Below, one piece after another: positions 1 to 8,303 of a stretch of 39,165 nucleotides of DNA. The stretch spans positions 1-39,165 of the forward strand of contig QWII01000094.1 of assembly GCA_021405325.1 (NCBI GenBank). The letters are read 5' to 3'. The notes below the pieces were generated by a model that searched no databases, was not told the DNA's origin, and saw nothing but the letters and a program-made list of their open reading frames with translations. The first letter of the stretch is position 1. Each line of letters opens with the position of its first letter. A program made the translations under genes and the position numbers. Source of the stretch: Caldilinea sp. CFX5 (GTDB lineage Bacteria; Chloroflexota; Anaerolineae; Caldilineales; Caldilineaceae).

Positions 1-130
1 ACTACCAAGCCACCCCCTCCGCGCCCAGTGGCGCACCCTGAGGGTTCCCGCTTTTAGGCGCGTCCCCCTGGTAAGGGGAGGAACTGTTCCTCCCCTTACC
101 AGGGGGAGGGTAGGAGGGGGTTCGTAGTTG
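1..130. repeat. Palindromic intergenic element, family A copy 1
   Basis: C-rich at the left and G-rich at the right. The core at 64-106 is a perfect inverted repeat with 21-bp arms (64-84 and 86-106) around a single base. The ends (CTACCAAGCCACCCCC at the left, GGGGGTTCGTAGTTG at the right) match those of the copies at 5981-6090 and 7760-7855, giving short terminal inverted repeats. It lies 16 nt beyond the stop of the DUF1638 gene. No T-run follows the stem on either strand, so it is not a textbook intrinsic terminator. It may be a MITE-like element that also works as an mRNA 3' end structure. Confidence 0.8.
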
Positions 131-145
131 CTTATTCTCCCTTAA

Positions 146-889
146 TTATTGATGGGTTCGGCACATAATCACATCCTCGTCATAGGACATGGCGACCTGC
201 TGACCAGGCTGGATGACCAGAAAATCCTGATCCCAGTCACCGTCGAGCAGGCGGCGGATCAGGGTCATGTTGCCGGTCAGGCGTTCAAATTGCCAGCCGC
301 GATTGGCGGCTTCTTGCCGGGTTTGCGCTTCCAACTGGACGCCGTTGCCGACGCCCAAGTCAATATAGGCGGCGCGGTTGTAGTGGCTCTGCCAGGCGCC
401 CATCACTTCCATGAGATAGTCGGCGTTATCGGCGCCATATTTGGCCACATACTCTTCATACTTGGACTGCATGTTGGTGCTGTCCACGCTGGCGCCCAAG
501 ACCACAAAGGTGCCGGAAGCTTCTTTGCGTTCGATGTAATCGAGAGAATACCAGTAGGTGCCTGGGTTGCTTTCAAATTGTTCTTGATAGCGCGCCCGGC
601 TGCCCAGAAAGAGGGTAATACAATCGTGGGCGCGCGGAATCACAATCGGGATCTCCTTGGCGACCAAACCCAACGTGGCTTGACCACAGAGACCATAGGC
701 TAAAACAACCGCGTCAAAATCTTTGCGGCTCAAGGCGTCGATCTTTTGTTGGAGCAACACGCGCAGGTTGATCGGCTCATTGTGCAGACCAATCCGCACC
801 AATTCGACATCGACCAGATGAGGCGAGCCGGCGGCGCAAAGATAGACCATCCGGGTTAAGGCTTCACAACTCAGGCATTTCAGACGCAT
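146..889 (-). CDS. DUF1638 domain protein
   Basis: A 247-residue soluble protein that reads as a DUF1638 member. Cysteines sit at the N-terminus (KCLSCEALTR, C5 and C8), followed by YGLCG (C68), RAHDC (H88, C90), LFLGSRARY and NPGTYWYS, the blocks I associate with this family. The conserved Cys/His residues suggest a metal or corrinoid-related site, but no reaction is established. DUF1638 genes are often found beside corrinoid-dependent methyltransferase and URO-D-like genes, which agrees with this position as last gene of a URO-D-like run, 27 nt after its neighbour. The start is supported by GGAGGAA upstream. No signal peptide or membrane segment is seen. Family assignment is fairly secure; function is unknown. 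Confidence 0.8.
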   Translation of the reverse strand: MRLKCLSCEALTRMVYLCAAGSPHLVDVELVRIGLHNEPINLRVLLQQKIDALSRKDFDAVVLAYGLCGQATLGLVAKEIPIVIPRAHDCITLFLGSRARYQEQFESNPGTYWYSLDYIERKEASGTFVVLGASVDSTNMQSKYEEYVAKYGADNADYLMEVMGAWQSHYNRAAYIDLGVGNGVQLEAQTRQEAANRGWQFERLTGNMTLIRRLLDGDWDQDFLVIQPGQQVAMSYDEDVIMCRTHQ

Positions 890-916
890 TCGGTTCCTCC
901 GTTTTTAACAAGGCGT

Positions 917-2131
917 TCAGATGATTAGGTGATTAGGCGCTGGGGGATGGACAGGGCCAAAGTCAGCAATGCGTTGTTTGATTACGTCCAGCCGCGCCAG
1001 GTTGGCATCGGGGGGGACGTTATCGGCGACGCCCAGAATGAGATGATCGCCGGCGCCAATGGATGCAAAAAGATTGTCCAGGTATTGTTCAAAAACCTGG
1101 TCGGTCATGGCGCTGTCGAGCAGGGCCACCGAGGGGATGCCGCCAAAGACGGTGATGTTGGGGCGCAAGCCTTGCAACATCTCGGCCAGGGTGGTTTTGG
1201 TCATGGGCGTCGGGCTGAAGGACTCGGCCACATCAAAGCCACAGGCTGGGTAAATGGGGAGGAGCTTTTTGTTTTCGCCATCGGTGTGGGTCAATACCCG
1301 TTTGCCGACGGCGTGAAGACGGTCACTCACCTTTTTGAGCCAAGGCGCAATCTCTTTTTGGAAGAAGGGGGGCCAGGTCAAATCCTGGTCATAGTTGGCG
1401 CCCCAGAAGACCACCTCGGCGTCACAGGCGACCAGGGCATCGAGACATGCCTCAAAATAAGGTTCCATACGGGCAGTCAGGCGGTGCATGGCTTCCGGCT
1501 CATCGTGATAGAGATAGAAGAATTGATCCATCGCCACCAACTCATGCAAGATCAGGTGCATGGGCGAGGCGGCCACCGGCCCGCGCGCCACGGCAATGCC
1601 GCGGTCGCCCACCCGTTGATGAAAGGCGCGGTACGACTCCGGCGTGGGAATGACCACCAGATGTTCAAAGATCTGCGCCACCTTCTCCAGATCAGCAACG
1701 GAATGAATCGCATACGACTTGACAAAGGGCAGCGAGATGCCATCGCGCGCCATCGACTGCGAACGGTAGAGGTGGAGGAAGACTTCCCCGGCCGGTGTTT
1801 GTACCCGTGTCCGCAAGTTCTCGCCGTCATCGCTCGACTCCAGCGGCAGATCGCGCAACTCGACCCGGTAGGGGTAATCTTGATGATTATCGATGCCCAG
1901 GGCGCGCAGGCTGTTATCACGCCCGCCGGGGATGGTAAAATCGGCGCCAATGGCATGGCAGGCCACATCCAGCCGCTCGGCGACCTGCACCATATTCAGG
2001 TCGGCAAAGGCTGACGGCACCGTGCCACGGGCGCGCTGGGCAATGTACCAGAGATCCATACGCGGCGCCCAGGGAATCTGGTCAGTTGATTCGCCGCGTA
2101 TCGTAGCAAGCATACGTTCGTGATGATTCAT
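917..2131 (-). CDS. URO-D-like methyltransferase-fold protein
   Basis: A 404-residue uroporphyrinogen decarboxylase superfamily protein (TIM barrel). The N-terminus MNHHERMLATIRGE is the usual opening helix of non-heme URO-D-like proteins. The active-site strand carries THTDGE (H282, D284), where MtaA/MtbA-type enzymes have H-x-C. An Asp replaces the first cysteine of the usual zinc-ligand set, so ordinary zinc-thiol activation is uncertain. The start has AAAGGAGG nine bases upstream. It lies 51 nt after the preceding gene (2183-3250) and 27 nt before the DUF1638 gene, so the three are probably co-transcribed. A role in C1 or methyl transfer from a small methylated compound is inferred from family only. 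It is unlikely to be HemE, because it sits in an array of divergent paralogues without heme genes. Confidence 0.85.
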   Translation of the reverse strand: MNHHERMLATIRGESTDQIPWAPRMDLWYIAQRARGTVPSAFADLNMVQVAERLDVACHAIGADFTIPGGRDNSLRALGIDNHQDYPYRVELRDLPLESSDDGENLRTRVQTPAGEVFLHLYRSQSMARDGISLPFVKSYAIHSVADLEKVAQIFEHLVVIPTPESYRAFHQRVGDRGIAVARGPVAASPMHLILHELVAMDQFFYLYHDEPEAMHRLTARMEPYFEACLDALVACDAEVVFWGANYDQDLTWPPFFQKEIAPWLKKVSDRLHAVGKRVLTHTDGENKKLLPIYPACGFDVAESFSPTPMTKTTLAEMLQGLRPNITVFGGIPSVALLDSAMTDQVFEQYLDNLFASIGAGDHLILGVADNVPPDANLARLDVIKQRIADFGPVHPPAPNHLII

Positions 2132-2182
2132 GAATCACCGCCTCCTTTGGTAAATGCGTCTCTTCTCGACGCCCCGACATCC

Positions 2183-3250
2183 TCACCAGGCGCTCTCCAA
2201 CACCGTTTGCCACAAGGTGCGGATGTTTGCCAGTGGGACATCGGGCGTAATCGTGTTGCTGGTGAAGATGACCAGCGGCGCCTTATCGCGACAGAGATCC
2301 ATGGCATGGTGGACAGCCGCCCGTACATCCGCCGGTGTGCCGTAGGGCAGCGTGGTCGTCACCGAGATTGGCCCGAAGATAAGCAACGGATCACCCTTGC
2401 CTGTGCGTAAATCGACGATCCATTCCAGATCCATGCCGCACTCCTGTTGAAAGCCCTGGAGACCGCCAATGCCGCAAGCCAACACATCGTTGAGCAAGGG
2501 GCGGTAGTCGCCATCACAGTGCCAGACGATCTTGGCGCCGACCGCTAGTAACGGTTCAAGCGCATATTCCACCAGCGGAAAATATTCGCGGCGCAAATAG
2601 GCCGGTGAAACCAGCGACCCACCCCGATAACAGAGATCCTCGCCCGTCAAAATGGCGCGCGGGTGAATGCCCTCGGTGATGGCGCGGGCGCGCAGCACCG
2701 CCCGCTGGCGTCCGCGCTCGGCGCTGACCTGGATCAATTTCCGATACTGCTCCGGGTAGAGCGCCAGCGTCGTCAGGGCGGTTTCATAGCCATACTCATG
2801 ATACCACAACGCCTTGGGGATCAATTTCCAGTCCGCCGGACACCAGAGCAGATCGCCGCATTGCGCCTGCTGAGATTGAAATTCCTTGACAAAGGCCGCA
2901 TATTCCGCCTCTTCATCAAAGGCCGCTCGCACCGCCGCCGGCTCCGGCAGCGCGGCGATCTCGGCTAAGACGGATTCCACCGTATAGGCGGCGCGTGCTT
3001 CCAAGACCTGCCCATCGACACAGCGATAGGCGCCCCGTGCAATCGGCACAAAGATCGTGATGACGCCATCGGAACCCAGGACATGCTCCGCCTGCAAACC
3101 CCAGGAGAAAGGATCAGACCAGTACTCATCCTCCGTACAGCCGGTCAGCGCCCAAATGCTCTCCGGCGCGGCCAGCCAACCGCCCAAGATCGGCGGGCGA
3201 TCGGGTGTTTGCAGATCAAAGACCGTCGCCAGACGCGTTTTCTTATCCAT
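2183..3250 (-). CDS. URO-D-like protein
   Basis: A 355-residue URO-D superfamily protein. The reading frame is open upstream to a TTG at 3325, but that extension runs into the stem of a palindromic repeat. The ATG at 3250 begins MDKKTRLATVFDLQ, a normal family N-terminus, and is chosen instead. The upstream ribosome site is weak (AGGTG). The active-site motif is WHCDGD (H244, D246), again with Asp in the H-x-[CD]-G position although a Cys lies between. The C-terminal half carries GPISVTTTLPYGTP, equivalent to the GG-Q-LPFGTP loop of its neighbours. It is among the more divergent members of the array. First gene of a probable three-gene unit with 917-2131 and 146-889. The substrate cannot be read from sequence. 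Confidence 0.82.
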   Translation of the reverse strand: MDKKTRLATVFDLQTPDRPPILGGWLAAPESIWALTGCTEDEYWSDPFSWGLQAEHVLGSDGVITIFVPIARGAYRCVDGQVLEARAAYTVESVLAEIAALPEPAAVRAAFDEEAEYAAFVKEFQSQQAQCGDLLWCPADWKLIPKALWYHEYGYETALTTLALYPEQYRKLIQVSAERGRQRAVLRARAITEGIHPRAILTGEDLCYRGGSLVSPAYLRREYFPLVEYALEPLLAVGAKIVWHCDGDYRPLLNDVLACGIGGLQGFQQECGMDLEWIVDLRTGKGDPLLIFGPISVTTTLPYGTPADVRAAVHHAMDLCRDKAPLVIFTSNTITPDVPLANIRTLWQTVLESAW

Positions 3251-3294
3251 GTACACACCTATTCTGCTGCCGTTGGCAAGCTGATGGGAAAATA

Positions 3295-3373
3295 GAACGC
3301 GGATTGGGCTGATTAGGCGGATCAAAGCCGATCAAATCAGCGAAAATCCGCTGAATCAGCCCAATCCGCGTTC
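3295..3373. repeat. Palindromic intergenic element, family B copy 1
   Basis: Arms 3295-3322 and 3346-3373 are 28 bp with two mismatches, around a 23-nt loop. The outer sequence GAACGCGGATTGGGC is shared with the copy at 10588-10682. It begins 15 nt beyond the stop of 3389-4687 and ends 45 nt before the chosen start of 2183-3250. No T-run follows it. It separates two gene blocks of the array and could act as a processing, stability or attenuation structure. Confidence 0.85.
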
Positions 3374-3388
3374 CATTTTCATCGTTAG

Positions 3389-4687
3389 CTATGTACTCAA
3401 TTCATGTACCCGGTTCTGGCACGGGTAGGCGCCATAGTCCCGGACGGTCTCATACAGGGCCAACACATTCGCAATCGGAATCTGGGGCTGAACATTGTGA
3501 ATGGTGTTGAAGACAAAGCCGCCGCCCGGCGCAAAAATCTGGATCCGCTCACGCACTTCAGCGCGCACCGCGTCAGGCGTGCCAAAGGGCAGGGTGCCTT
3601 GTGTATCCACGCCGCCGCCCCAGAAGGTAATCTGATCGCCAAATTCGCGCTTGAGCATGGCCGGATCCATATTGGCGGCGGCGCACTGCACCGGGTTCAA
3701 AATATCAAAGCCGGCCTCGATCCAATCAGGAATAAAGGCCGTGACCGAGCCACAGGAGTGAATAAAGCTCTTCCAGGCGGTATGCTGATGAATCCAGTCA
3801 TTGACCCGCTTGTGGATCGGTTTATAGAGTTCGCGGTAGCTTCTGGGCGAGATAAAGGGGCCGCGTTGTGCGCCAAAATCGGTGCCGGTTACCAGCACCG
3901 CCGTCACCCGATCACCAACCACGCCATAGAGCTTTGCCAGATTCTGGAGCGCAATGTCGCACTGGCGCTCAAAGATTTTGTAGACGTAGTCGGCCCGCGT
4001 CAGGATGCTCATGTACCATTCTTCAATATCGCGAATGCCTTTGGGATGCTTGAGCGAAATTCCCGGCACCCGCGCAATATCACCAAAGCTGAGGCCGGGG
4101 AAAGAGGCCAGGATCGCTTTGTCCGTCTCGGTATAGAGCCGCTCGGCTTCACAACGATAGTGGGCCAGTTCTTCGTCCGTAAGGGGACCAAACTCGGCCA
4201 GATTGTCCTCAACGTTCAAACACTCATCATCAATTGGCTCCTGGCGGATCAGGGCGTCAAAATACCAGCCCCCACGGGGCATTTTGCCGCTGGGCGGAGC
4301 GGATCTGTCGCCTTGCGGATACATCAAGAGCGAACCATCCGCTTCCGGGACGGTGTTAAAGCCAGCCGGAACCAGCACTGGCGTACCGTTAAAGGCCCAG
4401 GGGCGCCAGTCTTCGTTCTTGAAGCCAAACGAGGTTTTGGCACTGCGCAAAGGCACGACATCGACGCCGAGCGCGGCAATCAGGTCGGGCTTGATCTCGC
4501 CCAACATTTGATAGGGGTCGATCACCTTGACCGGGGTTTCGGGCGGATCCAGCCCCAAAGCTTGACGCAACAGGTAGACGGTGCTGACGTGCATACCGGT
4601 AACAGAGCTGCCGCCCAGATCCAGCGGAATGCGATCCGGCTCCTGATGATTAAGCGCCAACGTTACCCGTTCTCTTGAGCTGATCAT
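3389..4687 (-). CDS. URO-D-like methyltransferase (H-x-C-G type)
   Basis: At 432 residues this is the longest URO-D-like protein here, and the one closest to methylcobamide-type methyltransferases. It has FIHSCGS (H310, C312), the H-x-C zinc motif, followed by DILNPVQ, then GGGVDTQGTLPFGTP near residue 360 and a C-terminal NTIHNVQP. The last block has Ile where sister proteins have Cys (APCHN), so the third classic zinc ligand may be missing. The N-terminus MISSRERVTLALNHQEPDRIPLDLGG is typical. The ATG is preceded by AAAGGGGGG. It follows 4731-5963 by 43 nt with no repeat between, so the two probably share a transcript. Methyl transfer to or from a corrinoid or thiol acceptor is inferred from family. 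Confidence 0.87.
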   Translation of the reverse strand: MISSRERVTLALNHQEPDRIPLDLGGSSVTGMHVSTVYLLRQALGLDPPETPVKVIDPYQMLGEIKPDLIAALGVDVVPLRSAKTSFGFKNEDWRPWAFNGTPVLVPAGFNTVPEADGSLLMYPQGDRSAPPSGKMPRGGWYFDALIRQEPIDDECLNVEDNLAEFGPLTDEELAHYRCEAERLYTETDKAILASFPGLSFGDIARVPGISLKHPKGIRDIEEWYMSILTRADYVYKIFERQCDIALQNLAKLYGVVGDRVTAVLVTGTDFGAQRGPFISPRSYRELYKPIHKRVNDWIHQHTAWKSFIHSCGSVTAFIPDWIEAGFDILNPVQCAAANMDPAMLKREFGDQITFWGGGVDTQGTLPFGTPDAVRAEVRERIQIFAPGGGFVFNTIHNVQPQIPIANVLALYETVRDYGAYPCQNRVHELST

Positions 4688-4730
4688 ACGGCTATCCCCC
4701 CTTTGTCCCTATCGTTTCACGCATCACCCA

Positions 4731-5963
4731 TTAAGACTTATTCACTTCTTCCCGCGCAATCTGCAACCAGCGGTCAAAGCGGGCCGGTTGTTGTTCACAA
4801 GTATGGGTATCCTTTAAGATCATCTCCAACACACAGCCATTGGCTTGGGCTACATCCAAGGTGTGGCGGATATAGTGCCGAATGCGTTCTTCGTTGAATT
4901 GCCCCACCAGATGCATGGGTTGCGGCTTCCAGGAGAAGATATAGCCGCCTTTCAGCCTTTCGGCGCTGATGTCCACGTTGGCAAAGGGGGAGATCGAAAT
5001 ACGCCGGAGATGGGGAATGGTGAGGACATCGTCGAGTTTGCGGCTGAGATCCTCACAGCAGCCATAGCCGGTCAAGCCAAAGGGGGCCAGGAGTTGCTTC
5101 TCGTACTGGGTGATAAACTCGGCGTGCATCTTGGGGGAAACCTGGGCCATCTCCTGGGCTTCGGCGCTGGCCCACATATCACAGGGGCACACATGGTCTG
5201 AGTCGTAGCCCGCTTGGGGCAGTTCGTCGGTATAGCCATTGCCGCCGGAGCTATGATAGGTGCTGTCATTGTTGAGCGACAGCAGGTTTTGATCGATATA
5301 TTGTTCTAGGATGCGCTGGTGGCCTTCCGTCAAGATCGTCATAGCCTGGTGCAGCATTGCCGGCGCCTCCAACATGTCAACCATCACCTCTTGCAGCCCA
5401 CGCAACGCCGTGTATTGCTCCATAAGGTGATAGGAGAGGTGCGCCACGCCCTTGAGTTTGACCGTTAGAATGTCGCCAAAGAGTTCCTGCATTGCGGTCA
5501 AGGCTTGCTGGGTCGCCGCTTCGTCGTAACAGATTGTCGGGTAGGTCAACTTTTCCAGATCCGCCGGTTCTTTAATGACTGGGTCAAAACGCCAGGCGCC
5601 GCGATCATACGCGCTGTAGATGCGTTTACGTTCCAAGCCCCAGCCGGAATTGTGGATCACTTTGCTGACCACCCACTCGTTCTCAATGACCGTGTCATCC
5701 TGGAAATGGTCGTGATAGTAGATGCGTTTGCGCAGCGCCAATTCGATCGCGCGCGCCGCCTCGCCTTCACATTGCAGCGCCGCTGGTGGCAATAATTCGA
5801 TCCAGGCCCCTTCCGGGAAGACCAGGATCATCGGGCGCACCGGGTGTAGGCTGTTGTGCTTTTTCCACAGTTCACGGCGCTCGGCCTGAATGGGCAAAGC
5901 CGCGATGGTCGCCACCTGTTTGGCCAGGTTGCGCAGAATGGTACGATCAGTAGCAGCGATCAT
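4731..5963 (-). CDS. Distant URO-D-superfamily protein
   Basis: A 410-residue protein of a separate URO-D-related family. It lacks the H-x-[CD]-G strand of its neighbours. Instead it has GYGCCEDLSRK near residue 300, a following IPHLRRISISPFANV, a FSWKPQP segment and a C-terminal LKDTHTC block. I recognise this set as typical of URO-D-like proteins annotated only by superfamily. The adjacent Cys pair in GCCE is a plausible metal site. The ATG has TTGGAGGAAACGC immediately upstream. The family A repeat at 5981-6090 begins 18 nt upstream of the start. It is first gene of a two-gene unit with 3389-4687. The substrate is unknown; membership of the superfamily is fairly sure, catalytic role is not. 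Confidence 0.78.
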   Translation of the reverse strand: MIAATDRTILRNLAKQVATIAALPIQAERRELWKKHNSLHPVRPMILVFPEGAWIELLPPAALQCEGEAARAIELALRKRIYYHDHFQDDTVIENEWVVSKVIHNSGWGLERKRIYSAYDRGAWRFDPVIKEPADLEKLTYPTICYDEAATQQALTAMQELFGDILTVKLKGVAHLSYHLMEQYTALRGLQEVMVDMLEAPAMLHQAMTILTEGHQRILEQYIDQNLLSLNNDSTYHSSGGNGYTDELPQAGYDSDHVCPCDMWASAEAQEMAQVSPKMHAEFITQYEKQLLAPFGLTGYGCCEDLSRKLDDVLTIPHLRRISISPFANVDISAERLKGGYIFSWKPQPMHLVGQFNEERIRHYIRHTLDVAQANGCVLEMILKDTHTCEQQPARFDRWLQIAREEVNKS

Positions 5964-5980
5964 GCGTTTCCTCCAAATGT

Positions 5981-6090
5981 AACCACCAAGCCACCCCCTC
6001 CTAACCTCCCCCAGGTTGGGGGAGGAACGCTTACAGCAATGATTGTTCCCTCCCCTGACAGGGGAGGGTTAGGGAGGGGTTAGTAGTTTC
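5981..6090. repeat. Palindromic intergenic element, family A copy 2
   Basis: Begins ACCACCAAGCCACCCCCTCC and ends GGGAGGGGTTAGTAGTT, matching the ends of the other two family A copies. The interior has two G/C stems, AACCTCCCCCAGG with CCTGACAGGGGAGGGTT (imperfect) and local CCTCCCC/GGGGAGG pairing. The last 11 nt overlap the coding end of 6080-7147 and supply its TAA stop, so the element has become part of that gene's 3' end. Confidence 0.75.
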
Positions 6091-7147
6091 CTCCCCATGA
6101 GCCATAGTCATGCGCGGCCTCATACAAAGCAATAATATTTTCCACCGCAGTGTTGGGCTGCAGATTGTGACATGGCGCGATGATAAAGCCCGTTTGGTCA
6201 CTCGCCAGCGTGGCAATCAAGCGTTGCACCTCAGCGCGCACAGCGTCCGGCGTGCCGAAGGGCAGCGTCTGTTGGTTATCAACGCCGCCATGAAAGCAGA
6301 GTTGCCGACCATAATCAGCCTTCAGCGCGGCCAGATCCCAATCGCCACAGCGCCACTGGATGGGATTCAAAACATCAATGCCCATCGCGACAAAGGTGGA
6401 CAGCAAACGCCGTAGGTCGCCGTCATCATGATGAAAGACCAGAATGCCATAGGACTTAGCCAGGTCGATGGCCCGCTGCATGGGCGCCTGATAAAATTCA
6501 TTGAACAAGCGGGGGCTGATCAAGAGGCCATTCTGCGCGCCGAAATCATCCGTCACCTGCGTAATGTCGATCACGCCGCGGCCGGCTTCAAAACAACGCC
6601 GGTGGTACTCCGTGAAGAACTCGGAGACGCGCGCGATCAGATAGCGAGTGAAGTCGGGTCGTAGCAGCGGATCCATCAACGACTGTTGCAGCCCGCGCAG
6701 GCGATTGTGCCAATAAAAGATGGCAGTATAGCCACACTCAATGGCGCGGCCCGGATATTGCGCCGCTAAATTCGGCAGTTCACCATAGTCATACCAATCG
6801 GGCGAAGGCCAGCGGTATGCCTGTAAATCGGCGATAGTCTCCGCGGCCGCCAGGGGGTAGTGAACCTGCTCATTGTAGACGCCGGTGGCATACGCTTGCG
6901 GGCGAAAGCCCATCCCCCACTCATTTTCCCAATAATCACCCCCCTCCTGCCAAAAGGGACCGCAATAAGGCGGCTTGATGGCAAAGATGCCGTCAATGCC
7001 CATCCGGGTATAGAGATCCAGGCGATTGTCCACCTGAAAGTGGGCAAAAAGTTTGGTCCACACTTCCGGCGTCGCCCACATATCGGTCGGCAGGCGGTCG
7101 CAGGGCTGATGACGTATGGCAGCAAGGATTCGTTCGCGTGGCTTCAT
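6080..7147 (-). CDS. URO-D-like protein
   Basis: A 355-residue URO-D-like protein opening MKPRERILAAIRHQPCDRLP. The active-site strand reads FHHDDGD (H240, D242), so Asp replaces the zinc-type Cys. It is followed by DVLNPIQWRC, GGVDNQQTLPFGTP and APCHNLQP (Cys near residue 325). This combination closely matches 9372-10427, and the two are probably recent paralogues. The start lies 3 nt after the stop of the deazaflavin-reductase gene, so the two are translationally coupled. The final residues (GSWGGNY) and the stop run into a family A repeat, suggesting that the original C-terminus was altered by the element. Function beyond a C1-transfer-type fold is not determinable. Confidence 0.86.
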   Translation of the reverse strand: MKPRERILAAIRHQPCDRLPTDMWATPEVWTKLFAHFQVDNRLDLYTRMGIDGIFAIKPPYCGPFWQEGGDYWENEWGMGFRPQAYATGVYNEQVHYPLAAAETIADLQAYRWPSPDWYDYGELPNLAAQYPGRAIECGYTAIFYWHNRLRGLQQSLMDPLLRPDFTRYLIARVSEFFTEYHRRCFEAGRGVIDITQVTDDFGAQNGLLISPRLFNEFYQAPMQRAIDLAKSYGILVFHHDDGDLRRLLSTFVAMGIDVLNPIQWRCGDWDLAALKADYGRQLCFHGGVDNQQTLPFGTPDAVRAEVQRLIATLASDQTGFIIAPCHNLQPNTAVENIIALYEAAHDYGSWGGNY

Positions 7148-7150
7148 CCC

Positions 7151-7726
7151 TTAGCCTCGTTTCTTGGGCAACCAAATGTACAGGAGCAATCCCAATGTCA
7201 GCAACGGCCAGATCCACGCCAGTTCGCCCGGCCCACCGCGCCCGGTACAAGCAGCCGTGCGTTGGATCTGCACCAGTCGATAGCCACTCGTGGCTACACG
7301 AAGTTCAACATCGCTCATCCGTACCGGATCAATCCCGGCGGCCCGCGCGGCAAAGCCGCTGTTGATCAAAACCTGCCGCAGAATTGACAGACGCTCAGCA
7401 CGATTGGTGACATCGGCAGCCGTAGCCGCCCACCAGCCCTGCGGCAACCAAACTTCCACCTGCGGATTGACGAGCAAGTTGCGATACCAATCGGAACCAG
7501 GGCCAAAGCCGGCCGTGCAATAGAGAGCGCCGTCGATTTCAGCATAGTTCACCGGCGTCCGCCGCCGCATACCGCTCTTGCGCCCGGTGTGGGTCAGCAC
7601 CATGATGCGGCCGCCCACGGTCGGCCAACCGTTGACCCAGGCGCCTAAGCCCAGGCGCCAAAGTAAAATCATAAAACGATTAAAAGATTTAAAGCCCTGG
7701 CGTAGGCATTCCTCATTGGTATCCAT
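7151..7726 (-). CDS. DDN/F420-type nitroreductase family protein
   Basis: A 191-residue protein of the deazaflavin-dependent nitroreductase (DDN, DUF385) family, split-barrel proteins that use reduced F420. The family core is clear: VLTHTGRKSG (residues 43-52), TPVNY, then FGPGSDWYRNLL (74-85) and NPQVEVWL. Beyond the domain is an extra C-terminal hydrophobic helix (about 170-187) ending in KKRG, predicting a single membrane anchor with a short basic tail. Typical family members lack this segment or carry an N-terminal one. The start is weakly supported by AGGT far upstream. It is coupled to the URO-D-like gene 6080-7147 with a 3-nt gap, so a linked redox step is possible. Family is confident; substrate is unknown. 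Confidence 0.85.
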   Translation of the reverse strand: MDTNEECLRQGFKSFNRFMILLWRLGLGAWVNGWPTVGGRIMVLTHTGRKSGMRRRTPVNYAEIDGALYCTAGFGPGSDWYRNLLVNPQVEVWLPQGWWAATAADVTNRAERLSILRQVLINSGFAARAAGIDPVRMSDVELRVATSGYRLVQIQRTAACTGRGGPGELAWIWPLLTLGLLLYIWLPKKRG

Positions 7727-7759
7727 CGCGCTTTAACTCATCTACCTAAAAAATTCGTC

Positions 7760-7855
7760 ACTACTAAGCCACCCCCTCCCAGCCTCCCCAGTTTGGGGGA
7801 GGAGTAACAGTTCCCTCCCCAAACTGGGGAGGGTTAGGGTGGGGTTGGTAGCTAC
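7760..7855. repeat. Palindromic intergenic element, family A copy 3
   Basis: Starts CACTACTAAGCCACCCCC and ends GGGGTTGGTAGCTAC. The interior stem pairs CCTCCCCAGTTTGGGG with CCCCAAACTGGGGAGG around a short A/T-containing loop. It begins 33 nt upstream of 7151-7726 and ends 10 nt beyond the GNAT stop codon. Stem bases differ from copies 1 and 2, yet pairing is kept. Confidence 0.82.
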
Positions 7856-7865
7856 AAAAAATCGA

Positions 7866-8303
7866 TTACAAGAGTCGCGCCACAAAATAACCTTGCACAG
7901 GCTGCCCATTCGGATAGGTCGTCGCCGGGCATAAGGTAAAGCCCAGCGTTTTCCACAGTTGGATGGCGGCGCCTTTGTCTTCCGAACTCCAGGCCCGAAT
8001 TTGATAGAGCCGCTGTACACGTAACCGCTCAATCACCATTGCCAGCAATTGGGTGGCGATGCCCTGCCGGCGATATTCGGGGTGGACTTCAATGATGTCG
8101 ATGTAACCTTCATAGATCCCGGTTAGGGGCGCCGGTAAGCTGCGATAGGAAACGCCGATCAGCCCAATCGGCTGTTCGGCATCCAACGCCACAAGCGAAA
8201 AACCGTCGGCCAGCGGCATATGGCGGACGGCCAGCTCACCCCACTCGTGCGCAATGCGCGCCTTCAGGGGCTCATCGGCATCGACGTAAATAACTCTGGA
8301 CAT
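7866..8303 (-). CDS. GNAT family N-acetyltransferase
   Basis: A 145-residue single-domain GNAT acetyltransferase. The acetyl-CoA pyrophosphate loop is visible as EVHPEYRRQGIATQLL, with RRQGIA at residues 78-83. It is preceded by the GYIDIIEV strand and followed by the late strand IRAWSSEDKGAAIQLWKTLG characteristic of the fold. The substrate amine is unknown. The start codon lies inside the 3' end of the upstream URO-D-like gene (40-nt overlap in another frame), so the pair is translationally coupled. A GAAGGC sequence precedes the ATG. The C-terminus is complete. The family A repeat lies directly downstream. Confidence 0.88.
   Translation of the reverse strand: MSRVIYVDADEPLKARIAHEWGELAVRHMPLADGFSLVALDAEQPIGLIGVSYRSLPAPLTGIYEGYIDIIEVHPEYRRQGIATQLLAMVIERLRVQRLYQIRAWSSEDKGAAIQLWKTLGFTLCPATTYPNGQPVQGYFVARLL

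Noticed and set aside
64..106. Intrinsic (rho-independent) terminator at the family A palindrome, and similarly at 9321-9353, 12576-12612 and 22604-22636
   Set aside because: No T-run follows the stem on the relevant strand. They are reported as palindromic elements, with termination left as a possibility.
929..2014. Long open frames antisense to the URO-D-like genes (929-2014, 3404-4678, 9366-10412, and others opposite the giant gene)
   Set aside because: They mirror the codon structure of the strongly supported minus-strand genes, are rich in Gly/His/Arg/Gln without recognisable motifs, and lack ribosome sites. They are frame shadows of GC-rich coding DNA.
3251..3325. N-terminal extension of 2183-3250 to a TTG at 3325
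   Set aside because: The extension is encoded partly by a palindromic repeat stem and has no family similarity. The ATG at 3250 gives a normal N-terminus.
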